The notes under the pieces were generated by a model, which worked only from the letters and a program-made list of their open reading frames with translations, had not been told where the DNA came from and did no database searches. A stretch of DNA of 64,000 bases from Diplosphaera chodatii (taxonomy: Eukaryota; Chlorophyta; Trebouxiophyceae; Prasiolales; Stichococcaceae), in the NCBI GenBank assembly GCA_032358165.1, contig JAALGY010000012.1, positions 1,984,001 to 2,048,000 of the forward strand. The letters are read 5' to 3'. Position 1 is the stretch's first letter. The number at the start of each line of letters is the position of its first letter. This document shows, one piece after another, positions 1-11,200 of this stretch. The translations under genes were made by a program, and so were the position numbers.

Positions 1-1373
1 ATGCGCCTCCGCGCTGAAGATGGCGACCAGCGAGGCGCCAAGGAAGATGTGGTCGGACAGCAGCTGTGCGGGCACGCCCGGCTCCCTGTGTAGTGGCAAC
101 CGGAAACCTTGCCCCTCATGGTGACCACCCATGAGCATATCCATGAGCACCTGCTGCGCAGTGAACTCGACAAACACTCACGTGGCCGCGCGCAGCAGCG
201 GCGCCAGCAGCAGATGCAGCGCGTACAGACCCAACCGGCTGACAGTGATGCCTGTGTACAGCACCTGCATACATGATGCATCAGCGTCTGGCATGCGCAC
301 GCTTGCCAACTTCAGAAGCCGTCACTACATCAGGTCACCAGGCAGCTAGCCGAACAGCAGCCTGTCTCCAAGGTCACTGCCTCATGTCTGTCGACTGTGC
401 CTCAGCTTCGCTCGAAAGCATGTGTGCATCAAGCAAACATAACGAGGATTGCAGCAAGACAGGAATCGGCACCACAAGCTCTAGCATTGCTGGGCCAGCT
501 GTCCCGTTCGCGCCCGCCGGCGGCAGCGTCGCATACCATCGCAGCAGCAGCACCGGCACCGGCAGCAACGGTCCAGACACACGCAGGATGTTGTCAAACC
601 AGATGAATGGCAGCTTCTCCCTTTGTGGCGGCAACCCTGTATGGCAAGTTTTGCAGTCTTTCGCGTTGACACAGATGTGGTTTGCAGCTGCCAGTCAGCT
701 GCAGGGCGCGGTGAAGCCCATCAGACCTACACCCTGCTCAGTTACCACTCAGTGCAGTGCTTTCTGTTCACAGCCGCACCGTTGTTGAGCAGTGCGCCCA
801 ACCCCACGGCCAGAATCCACAGGCCCGACATGAGCAGCGTCAGCCGCAAGAGCATGCGCGTCTCATGTGATCGCACCAGGCCATCCCGTGGTTCTGCTAT
901 TTGCGCTCTGCAGCAGCAAGACAGTCATATTGGCAATTAAACCGACAACTGATCGTGGCCAACCTGCTGGCTATGCATAGCATGGAAGGTCTGATGGTTC
1001 CGTTACTGGCAGGCGGACCAAATGCACAGACTGCTCGACACCTGTTAGATGTGGCTGCCGACACTGCGTTATCAGATGCCTGCTTCCTGTCCAAGATCTC
1101 GATCCCATCTGGATGTGCACGGGTAGCCGGCCGCTGCCTCGTCGGGGTTGCAGCGGCCATGCTGCTCAAGAACAGCAGGCTGTCTCCCTGTGACACGCTG
1201 TGCCACGGCCAGCAGCTGCACGGGCTGCGGCTTCCTTTGGATGCCCTAAAGGTACGCCTCACTGACTGAGCCCTCTGATGTCCCACGAGCAGCTGGGGTC
1301 TGGAGCTCTGTTCAGCAGCTTGCAGGTGGCGAGCTTGCAGCAGGCCGCGTCATACACCAGCCCAGCGCTCCAT
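1..1373 (-). CDS. Partial multi-pass membrane protein of unknown function
   Basis: I do not recognise the family. On the minus strand several GC3-rich exons read as membrane segments. About 780-880 contains a hydrophobic stretch reading SGLWILAVGLGALL. 182-264 reads VLYTGITVSRLGLYALHLLL and is bounded by a TGCAG acceptor and a GTGAGTG donor. About 1-155 ends in DHIFLGASLVAIFSAEAH. A further candidate exon at about 1266-1373 reads LVYDAACCKLATCKLLNR and ends at a GTGAGG donor; it may be near the N terminus. The gene runs off the left edge, so its C terminus is missing, and I could not fix the start codon. At least three hydrophobic segments suggest an integral membrane protein. Seen: exons, splice sites, hydrophobicity. 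Inferred: that all these exons belong to one gene. Confidence 0.5.
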
Positions 1374-1387
1374 GGGCGCTGCAATGG

Positions 1388-1836
1388 CTATCGCAGCACG
1401 AAGTACAGAAGCAGCGCCAGCAGCACCACGTTGAATAAGACTATAGGTAGAATGTACCTGCAGCGAGGGCGTGCTTCTGTCTCTTGCTAATGCAGACTGC
1501 AGGCTGCAAAACCGATGTCAGACGCCATGGTGCATGATGTTGGCGACCCGGTGGATGACAGCACGGAGCCAGCCGAAAGGTCTCACTGGCCGTATCAGAT
1601 CACTTCGTTGTAGATGTGGCGCCACAGGCTGGGCGTGGCGTGAGTGGGAGCTGACTGGCTTTCGACATCGGACAGCAGTCCTGTGTCAGCAGAGGAAGAC
1701 ATTGCGCAGCGAATTTGCTAGCAAATCATAGATGGTCTACTTGTCCTGCAGGAACAGTCTGTTGCTCGGCAACGGCGTTCTGGCAGACCAAGCTGCCTCC
1801 CCGCTTCTCTGCTTGTCTCCGAAGAGTCTCCAGCAT
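1388..1836 (-). CDS. Possible small tail-anchored membrane protein
   Basis: The most convincing part is a terminal exon at 1388-1457. It follows a CTGCAG acceptor and reads YILPIVLFNVVLLALLLYF before VLR and a TAG stop: a hydrophobic segment at the extreme C terminus, as in tail-anchored proteins. Upstream on the same strand, 1604-1680 lies between a CACAG acceptor and a GTGATC donor and reads LLSDVESQSAPTHATPSLW. About 1786-1836 reads a charged, helix-like MLETLRRQAEKRGG. The order (helix, linker, C-terminal anchor) resembles small SNARE-like or other tail-anchored proteins, but I see no diagnostic motif. The exon phases I found do not all join cleanly, so a small exon or another splice site is missing. 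The start codon is a guess. Confidence 0.35.
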
Positions 1837-2250
1837 CTGCAAGCGAGACTCTGCTTGCGTCAGCATTTCGTCGACGCATGATCTATCTGTAACTCGTCTA
1901 CCAGTGCTGGTGCAGAGTCTAGATACTCGTACTCAGCTCCGTAGGCGACTGTTCCGGTCGCATATGATGTCCAAATGCATGTCGCTTGAACCATCTGCAG
2001 CACTGCCAAACTCAGAGCAGCATCTGCAGGGTGCAGACTGCCTGTGCCTGACAGGCACAGGTGATACGAAATGATCTACTGTATGCTTGTTTGGGCCTAG
2101 GCAGTATGCGTCATGTGTAATCCAGAACATGGCGAGCTGCTCTGCACGACTTGCTGCAGTGCCTGCTGTTGATGCAGGTCCGAGATCTTGCATTCGCGTG
2201 TTGCTGACTATGACCAATGCTCATTTTTGTATGTCGTGCGCACATTTTGC
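1837..2250. other. Divergent intergenic region
   Basis: This gap lies between the putative tail-anchored gene (minus) and the BRCT gene (plus). I see no coding-quality exon here. It probably holds 5' leader sequence, and possibly the first exon of the BRCT gene, whose start I could not locate. Nothing else is visible. Confidence 0.3.
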
Positions 2251-5076
2251 AGGCTTCGTGGGGGAACAGCGCCAGCAGGTGCGGCACCTTGCGGACGCCG
2301 CCGGATGCGAATACAGAGGCGACCTGGTATTTGGCAGGTTCGACCAGTATAGTCATCGGTCTGAGTTTGTCACCACTCACGATGACAACAGATGGCATGC
2401 GCCATTGCTACTTTTGATGCACCATTGTGTGCCTGCATGCATGCGGGCAGGACGACACATCTCATCTTTAGGACGCATGCGGGTGCGCTGCATGGCAGCA
2501 AAGTCCAAACTGCGCAGCAATGGGGCATCCCAGTGGTTCACTGGCAGTGGCTGCTGGACAGCGTCAGCAGGTGAGGTCAGATGGGCTCACTTGCAGACAT
2601 GGTGTCTTGGGATCACAACGATCTGTTGGAAACGTGAGGTGGCATGCAGGGGCGTGCTGATGGATGTGCGGCCGTACCAGCTGGGATGCGGCACTGCTGC
2701 ACACCTGCAACCTGCTGAGCGTCAGCCGCTGGCATCATTGTCCTCGCCAGCCATGCAGTCTGCCGAGGCTGCTGTCAGCTGCAGCACCACTACGGCGCCT
2801 GCTGCGAAGTCGCCAGGAGCTATCCTGGTCAGTCAGCAGCTTCAGTCGGGTCAGTGCATGCCACAGGCTCTGCACCCCAGCAGCACATTCCAATCGCCAG
2901 CTGCAGTGCATGCACCCTGGGCTGCTGAACAGACAGGGCTTCAGCTGGGGCCAGCACAGCAGATGGCCTACATGCATGAGCCAGTCCCTGTGCTCACACC
3001 AGCACAGCATGACACGGATCCTGACAGGCAGTTCGGCTGCGCAGGTACAGCAGAGCTCTGCACGCCCAGCACTCACCATTTTGCATGCAATGCAGTGCAT
3101 GCTCAGCACCCTTGCAAGGCTCTTACTAAGTGAGCAAGCCAGATGCAAGTCCTGTTGCAGAGCACTGGCGGCGGGCGCTCGGCAACATTACCAACCGACG
3201 GCGACCACGAGGCAAACAGCGCGATGCAGGAAAAGAGCTGGCAATGCCGCAGCCACAACTGTATTCTCCGCTGGCGACTGGCGCTGTTGATGGGGCGACC
3301 TCATACAGCAATTTTGATGGCAGCTGCAGCAAGGGCGTACCGCTGACGATGCAAGCAGTGCAGCTACCCTGCATGCAACAGGTCCGTTTGCCACCGCCAG
3401 AGAGGCGGCGTGCTGCCATCAACTCGCAGCTACCACTCATGATGCTGCACACAGAAGGAGGCATGACTCCAGGTCAGCGGCTGCCTTCTTCTCCCGCAAG
3501 AGAGCTTGCTCACCAATGTGGTTGAGGATGCTTGGTCGGTTGCTGTAATAATAGCGGCTGGAACTTGGACTCAACTTGACTCCCATATGAGGCTGCTGGT
3601 GGTGTTTGCAGAGGCTCAACCACGACCCTTAGAGGATGGCAATGAGATGCACATGATGCCCAGCCCCCTGCTGCCAGAGTCTCCCACTGTGACGGTCAGC
3701 AGCAGCAGTCCAGCGGGGCCACTCGCATATCTGCCTGCAGTGTCTCCCTGCAGGTCTGTACAGACAATGCCACAACGCTGCAAGGGTTTTCATGCCTGCT
3801 GCAAGGTGTCTACAACCTCTCATGCAGGCATCCTCTGTAACTTCATGCTCACTAGTTCTTGTACTGCAGCAGCTCATCCGTTGCCGCGGCAGAGCAGCAG
3901 GGCCATGGCTTGCTGCGCCAGCCGAGCCTTGGCAATGCACAAAGCCCATTGACTACGCCTCCCCGTGCCGGCATCCGGCTTTGGGGCCTGCAGCCCATGC
4001 CACTGGGCAGCTCTGCGCTGAGGCACCATCAGCTTCCTGCTGGCACGCACATCAGCTATTACCGCTACCTCGAAGGTAGGATGGCCTCTGCTGCGTCAAC
4101 TTGTGAAGTTGAATCTGTCACAATTGCAGGATGAGCTCTGGGCTTGACATGGTCCTTTACACCATCGCAGTCAGGCCAGATAACGCTGATGTGCAGCAGC
4201 ATACACTCGTCTTCGATCTGCAGGTGATACAGGGAATCTACAGCGTTGTGAAATATCGTTCTGTTGTTGCTAATGGTGTCCATCTGTGCGGCTGCTTACC
4301 ATAATGCATCTTTTGCCAGCATGATTCTGCACTTTGTCTCGATCAGCAGATTCGTCGGATGTTAGGTGGCATGGCACACCCCGCAGGACAATACGCAAGC
4401 CGCACTGCTGTATTACGATGACGTCAGTGACAGAAGCGGCAACCCCGCACATGCGCTGGTGTATGCGGGCCTGCTGGCGGCTTACGAGCTGCATGGCGAG
4501 GCGTGGCTGGAGCACTGCTACTTCTACGATCGGGTAGGGGTGGGCATCGGATTGTCAACATCGCTGCTGGTCTATGAAGACGGAGGGGAGGCATGCTGGA
4601 ACATGGTCAAAGACAGTGGTGAATGTGGACCTGCAGGAGGACATACGTACAGACCGGAGGGGTAATGGCCGAGCGTACCTGCGCAAGCACTCTGTCAGGT
4701 AAGCTCGAAGGCCTTGCTGCCCCGTGTGCTGTCCTTCTGCGCGCCATACTGAAAGCAGAAACTCCTCGTTTCTGCGTCATATGGTGTCAACAATGACTTG
4801 ATGTACCTTTTGGCTTCCCGCAGGGACGACGAGCTCATAGCATCCCCCTATGTGTACCACAGTCGAGCATCTGCCGTTGAGGGGCAGTTCCGGTTGTTCC
4901 ACAGCCGGTCTGCGTGGGAGTCGTCAGAAGTTGGCAGGATAAGTGCCAAACCCTGTGATACAGCTCGTAGAGGCAGCAGTCAAGCATCTGCAGAGGTTGT
5001 AGCCTCCGGTGTGCTGACGTTTTTCTGTGAGCGGGGCTGGGACCGATGCACTGGCAGACCGTGGCTGATGCGATAG
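2251..5076 (+). CDS. BRCT-domain protein, possibly with a BAH domain
   Basis: Three consecutive exons build a BRCT domain. The first (about 2253-2339) reads GFVGEQRQQVRHLADAAGC followed by YRGDLVFGR. The second (about 2452-2573) starts TTHLIF and carries the hallmark block QQWGIPVVHWQWLLDSVSR, with the conserved Trp of BRCT helix 3. The third (about 2649-2691) reads GVLMDVRPYQLG. All three join in phase. BRCT domains bind phosphoproteins in DNA repair and checkpoint signalling. A low-complexity, Gln/Ser/Pro-rich middle follows. Further exons at about 4380-4535 (ALVYAGLLAAYELHGEAWLE, then HCYFYDR) and about 4824-4920 (RDDELIASPYVYHSRASAVE) resemble the two halves of a BAH chromatin-reader domain; this is weaker. 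The start codon was not found and the end is the last open stretch before a stop at 5076. It faces the TPT transporter gene tail to tail. Confidence 0.6.
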
Positions 5077-5374
5077 GTGACCCACAGCGATGTCATTCTT
5101 GGGTTACCATCCCTGATCAATGTGGATTGTGGCACAGTACCTGCACTTGGGACGTGAGATATTAGCAGAACCATCACGATTACAGACATCTGGTTCACGC
5201 CTGAGCAGAGGTTGATCATTTGCCATGCCATGGCGGTATAGTGCAGACAGTGCCTTTGGCAACCAACGGACTAAACCAAAAAAAAGCAGCAGGATCATTT
5301 GCAGCAGCAAGAGCTCTAGCTGTGACAATTGCAATGCTTACTGAATGCTAGCAGCCTCTCTGTGTATGCTCGCG

Positions 5375-7561
5375 TCACTGTGCCGAGTGTTTAGCTTTAT
5401 CAGGTGACGAGAGGCCATTGGACGCCAAATGCAGCATGGGCTGCCTCTCGACATCCGCCGATGCTGCAGCCGCCGCCGCCTTCTCCGCCATCGCCGTCTG
5501 GATCTTTTGATAGTTGTACCTGTGGCAGAGTGCTTTGAGCGTCAGTACGCGCTAAACGATGGCACTTATCAATGCGCGAGTTTCATCCTGAGCAGCAAAC
5601 ACCAACAACGAGACTAGTAACTCACCACAGCACGGCTGCAAAAGCGATCAGATAACCGCCTGCGTACGTGGTACTTCAGTCAAGAAGAGAGCAGGCACCA
5701 CAGGCAAATCTCGCACTTGTGCGCTGTAGACCCATGCGCATGCAAGATTGCTGACAGCGCACCAAGGTTCAGTGCAGACACTGGCGACTTGTACAGCCAG
5801 ACCGACAGCCCAATCAGCAGCCAGTCCTTAACCACACCTGCAAGTGTGCAAACGGCATGTGTCTAGTACACACTGGATGGAGAGCCTTGACACACACTGC
5901 CTAACACTTCAGCAGCTTGCTGATCGAGTCAGGGCCGGTGCACGTACCAGCAACGTTCATTGTTAACGCCGAAGTTTTGCCAATCAGCAGGTAGACCGCC
6001 AGATTCAGCGCAAATGCTGCAACGGCATTGCTGAACAGAATGGCAGGGTTGATGTTGATCTCTCCAGGCGCAGCAGCACGCAGTTTTGGCAGCTCCAGGA
6101 ACATCCATGGGACCTGTGCAGGGACCACAACAGGAGAGATGCGGGTGCATCACAGGACCGTGTTATTTACAGGCAGCGCAAGCGGGGGCGCCATCAGCAG
6201 CAGGCAGGTCGCCGCCGTGTTGTACATAAAATGTGATGGCAGCATGGTGATTGGTGAAAGGTTTTGCGCAAGGGAATTACCAACAGGAACACGAAACAGC
6301 AGGGCGACACATAGTACATGGTCGTGACGGAGTTCAGCTTGAGGTTGCCACGCCGCTGCAGCAGGATCTGCAGGCACAGGACAACAAGCACATTCAAGAC
6401 CACAGGCAATCAGTGCTGATCACTGTACCGCACCAGTTGTAGGCTATGTGCCCGCTCGCTGCCTCTTGGCTGCAGCAGGGTTGTGGGCTGCAAACCCACC
6501 TGGACCATGGTCAGGCGGGTCGCCTCGACCGCAATGGAGATCAGCTGCAGGATCACGCCAATCAGCACAAAGTTGAGCTCGCCATACGCGGCAATCGCCA
6601 CGCCGATGGTGACGACCACCATGTTGGCCATGCGCTTGCTCGTGTACGCTTCGGTGCCGAAGGCAGTGCCCACCAGGAACACTGCCATGGGCATGAGCGC
6701 CTGTGGGGAGGACACCAACATCAATCATTCAGTTCAACTGGAAGTGGCCCCAAAAACCCTACAACTGAGAGAGCATGCACGTCGAAGTAGGTCGGGGCTG
6801 GATCGCTGAACAGCGCAGACCAGGACGCACCTTGAGCATCTGGATGAACGAGACGCTCAGGTACAGATAGGCTGCATTGCCAAGCCACAGCACGATGGCA
6901 AAGGCGCCGCCGATAGGGACAATTGCCGTCTGTGCGCAGTGAAGGGATGGTTTTAGCATCACCAGCTGCAACATCTGCCGAAGCGGTGTGCAGGTAGACC
7001 TGTGCTGCAGCACTTGGTCAGGAGTGCAAGCACTGGCAGCATGCACCTTGTAGATGTCCAGTGTCATGCCGTCAACAGGCTGCACAAGCCCTCCTTTGAC
7101 GATGCAGAAGCTGACGACGCTGCAGAAGAACATGTGCCTGCGAAGACCAGCTCGCATGGGCGACGTGAAGTACACTGTGAAGGTCTGAGCATGAGGCGGG
7201 CAGTTGACAGAGCATGCGGCACAAGGCTGCTTTGTACCACATGGTGAGGGACACCGGGAACTGGAAGCCACTGTACGCCAGGACATATCTGCACAGAGAG
7301 CAAGGCAGCATGACTAGAAAGCGTGATCAGAGGCGGGATATTCATCATATGCTTGCAACCCCTTGCTGCATGTGCAGGGCTCCACTGGCAGGCGGCAGCT
7401 CCAATGCAGGACGCCTCCACGTAAATGCCGGCTCACTTGTTGTAAAGAATGACGGTGGCGGACAGCGCGATCCACAGCACCACGTAGCCATAGCTGACTG
7501 CTGCCTGTACTATTTCCTGCCGAGAGAACTGGCCGCCGCGCTTTCGCGGGCTGTCGGGCAT
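5375..7561 (-). CDS. TPT/DMT-family sugar-phosphate or nucleotide-sugar transporter
   Basis: This gene encodes a membrane antiporter of the triose-phosphate translocator family, most like plant putative sugar-phosphate/phosphate translocators of the At3g14410/At1g53660 type; the substrate cannot be read from sequence. About ten exons assemble in order. Exon 1 (7437-7561) starts [16 protein letters not shown] and ends in a first membrane segment. Next come [18 protein letters not shown] and [19 protein letters not shown], then a long exon near 6497-6702 with [14 protein letters not shown] and [14 protein letters not shown]. An exon around 5942-6110 has [20 protein letters not shown] and the family block [12 protein letters not shown]. 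Then come [18 protein letters not shown] and [16 protein letters not shown], and a short cytosolic tail ending at TGA 5375-5377. Eight to ten hydrophobic segments are visible. It is probably a Golgi, ER or plastid membrane protein (inference). It diverges from the SMG7 gene. Confidence 0.88.
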
Positions 7562-8272
7562 GTTTGCTGGTCTCGAATTGCCTCAGTTACGCAAGCCAAG
7601 CATGCTCCAGGAGCCGCTGTGTATGAAATGCAAGATTCCGCACAAATAAGACTTCCGAGCCGGTGTCGTGCAGGTGCCTTACAAGCGCTCTGCAACGGAT
7701 GCCTTGCGCCCCTGCAATAGTCACAAAGCTGTGCGCATGACTGGCGTACAAATCGACACCGATCGCGACGCGCTGACACCAATGAACCATGCAAACGCCT
7801 GTGAACCATGGACCATGCATGCTGACGTCATTTAGCATCATTTCCAGTGCCTGAACCCTGAAGCGGAGCCCCAAGCGCATCGATTGGGCCAACGTTGTTG
7901 TTTTCTATCATCTGTCGATGTACGTCACTCTGACCGAGTCACGTCAAGACGGCTCTGCTCGTTGCACTGCCACCGGTGAGTTGGGCTCTGCATGCGGTCG
8001 CAGAATTGTGAGCTTTCGTCCTAACCAGCAAGTCAAATGTTGCGTCAGAGATTGCAGGAGGGCGTTGCCCCCTCGCAGCTGCTGGACATGCGCCAGAACG
8101 TCTGCAGTAGCACCGCACGGTGCCGCTGTTTTGAAGCCCGAACTACTTTGCACCCGTCGAGCAGTCGTGCAGCCTGTGCCATGCGCACCCGCCATTGGAT
8201 TCTGCAGCAAGAGTCTCGGATGCCGCATCGGGAACGTGGCTGACGCGCGCCGTGCGCCAAACATTTGCCAGC
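7562..8272. promoter_or_regulatory. Divergent promoter region, transporter / SMG7-like
   Basis: About 710 bp separate the two opposed start codons. I see no exon, repeat or RNA gene. It presumably holds both promoters and 5' leaders; no specific element is recognisable. Confidence 0.35.
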
Positions 8273-11200
8273 ATGAACGCCAGGTCCGAGGCGTCCAGGG
8301 GCACCGCCCTGCCGCCGCCAGCAGCAGCGGTTGCCGCCAAGCTCAGGGCCGCCACGCAGGCCGGCGCGGGCTTCTACGACCCCGCTGTGCGCAAGCTGCG
8401 GTCGGAGCTGGCGCAGGCGCTGAAGGCCATCCTCCTGGAGGACTACGCCGCCGCCCAGGTGCCGATGGTTCCCGCGGCATACAGAAAGTCGTCCTGGGGT
8501 GTTGCATGCCATTGCACGGCGTGGACATCATCGAGCGCTGAGCGCCTGCTGCAGGAGCACAACGTCGAGCAGACCCTCTGGAAGGTCGTCTACTACCGCC
8601 CCATCGAGGAGTTTCGCCGCCGCATCCGGCTCGCCTCCGAGGCTGGCAACCGCGGTGAAGAGCCCCTGCGCAAGGTGGGTTTTGCCACCGTGGAGGGCAT
8701 GTTGGGCATGCTTTGACTGAGGCCACATTGTAGCGAGTGTTGGTCGCAGGTGTATCTTGACATGGCGCTTGCCACAGTCATGCTGTCGCTGCAGAAGTCA
8801 AGTGCACTTCTGAACGACGCTCACAGGAGCTGTGCCACTCACAGGCCAAGGCCGCTTTCAACCAGCTGCTGGACGCTGGCTCCGCCTTCTACCGCAGCCT
8901 CGCCCTGGACGTGCAGGCAGTGTATGGAGACGGTGGCTGCCTGCTGTCCTTCCCCGAGGAGCCCGCCATCGGTGCCAGCACCGCTCCCGCCATTCGACCC
9001 GCCTCCTCCATCGATGCACGCCCTACCATCTCACGCTGCCTCATCTGCCTTGGCGACCTTGCAAGGTACGCATGCTTTCAGTCCCTTCAAAGGCTTCATG
9101 TACTGTGACCAGGACCTGTCAAACTCCGGGCATGCTTTCGTTTGCTGGATTGGTCCAGTCGTCTGGGAAGCACTCTGCTACCAATGTGCCCTGACTTCCT
9201 GCAGGTACCAGATTAATGCGACGAATGAGATGCCCAACCGTGACTGGAGTGCCGCGGCCCGCCACTACCTGCAGGCAGCGCGCGTGCTTCCGACCACCGG
9301 GAACGCGTACAACCAGCTGGCCGTCCTTGCCACGTGCGCACTGCTGTGCTGCATGGCTGTGTGCCCTGTGCTGCGCTCTGATTGGCAGACTAGCTGCTGA
9401 AGGCATGGCGGCACGCGGAGGCTTCTTGGCGGCGTACCCATCAAACCATTGCCGATGTTGCGCAGCTATGTCGGTGATGAGCTGGCGGCAGTGGGCCACT
9501 ACTTCCGCGCGCTGGCAGTCGCACAGCCGTTCCTGGTCGCCCGCGACAACCTGCTGCTGCTCTTCGAACAAAACCGCATCCGGTGGGTGCTGGGTCTTCG
9601 GTGTGAGATGTCTGAGCTGCTGCTGTGCTGGGTAGGCCCTTCTGCGGTCAGCTGTTTGTCTAATCGCCATACAGCGGTGCGTGCAACAGACACAATCCTG
9701 CAGGTGGTGTAGAAAACTGAATGTTGGCATTGTTGCGCGCTCCAGGTATGATGCGCTGAGGGGCAGCAACCGGGGAACCTCTGCTGCTGCCCGCACACAT
9801 AGGCCCCAAAAGGATGGCCGCAGCATCAAACAGCGCCCGTCGCAGCACCCACCTTCCATGGCTGACCTCGTCACCCACTATGTCCGCCTGCATGGTGGGG
9901 TTTGCTCCACAACTCTGCAGCTACCCTTGCCATAGCACAATTGCCGTATGCAACAGTTAACGTTTTGCTGGATGCCAGTGTGTGCCGTAGGCACCCGCGC
10001 CACTGCCGAAGCCTCTAACCCGCTCCCCTTGTGCCTGCCAGGTATCCTATTCACACGCATCAACGTTGATACATTTCCAGCGGTGGCAGCGGCGGCCGCT
10101 GCCGAGCTGCAACGAGCCCTGCAGGTGGGCCTCCAGACGCATCGAGCCTCAGTCCAGAGCTGCAGGCCATGGCACCCCCTCTCCCGCTGCACACCTGGTG
10201 CTGCTGTGGCACGCCCTGTTGCGAAACTCTGCCAGCGCTCAAGGTCGGGCAGCACTGTTACAGCAGGCACCAAATATCTTGCGCGCACTGACGTCTGCGC
10301 CTGGCGGCAGTGTGGCCGATTCTCCCGCCATGCGGCTGGCAGTCATGGCAGCCTTCTCAGTCTCCAACGTGGACTTCAACTGTGACGGTCGGCCTCCCGG
10401 GTGTGTGCGTTCACCAGCTGCTCCAGTTGCCCAGCAATGACCCAATGTTGTGTCCCTCCGGCACCTACCTGCTCCAGGGTGTACCTGGATGTGCCGCTGG
10501 TCTGGGAATGTCTGCTCCACTGACGACCATCTGACATGGTGTTCAGGGTGGCAGAGACAATGCAGCGCAAGGAGCTGCGGCAGTTTGCGGTCATGGCCGT
10601 GCTGCAGCTGGCTTCAGCATGCTGCGGTGCGGCTGCCGCTGCAAAGGCGGCGCCGCAGGGGGGCGGCGGGGATGGTGGGAGCGGCGTGCAGCCGCGCAAC
10701 GGTGCCGGGGCAGACCTGCGGCTGCGGCTGCTGCCGGCGGTGCACGTGCTGCTGCTGTGGGCCGTCGGCCATCCAGAGGCTGCAGGGTGCGCAGCTGCTT
10801 CGCGAGCCTGCTGCTTTCGATGCTCATAGAAGCTGCCTCAGTAATGGTTTGCAGCCAGAGTGCAGTCCAACCCTGATGATCTGGTCCCGAAAGCTCTGAA
10901 ACCAAATGTTGGCAGCTGGACCTTCCCACAACAAACCACCGGGGCCAGCGGCAGCACCCGGTGTGTTGTTGTGGGAAGGTCCAGCTCCCGACATGTTCAA
11001 GAGCCCGAAAGCTCTGAAACCAAATGTGGTACGTTGCAGACAGTCGACAGACAGTCGACAGACAGTCGACAGACAGTCAGAGTGCTTGTATAAGTTAGCT
11101 TGCAATCCTACAATGTCGTGGTAGTGTTCATGTCAGCCACGCCCTGCTCGACAGCATCAGAAAAACCACCGGGGCCAGCGGCAGCACCCGGTGTGTTGTT

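Noticed and set aside
901..1269. Plus-strand open frame of 122 codons at the left end
   Set aside because: Third codon positions are not GC-rich as in the real exons, no family is recognisable, and it lies between exons of the minus-strand membrane-protein gene. It is probably intronic.
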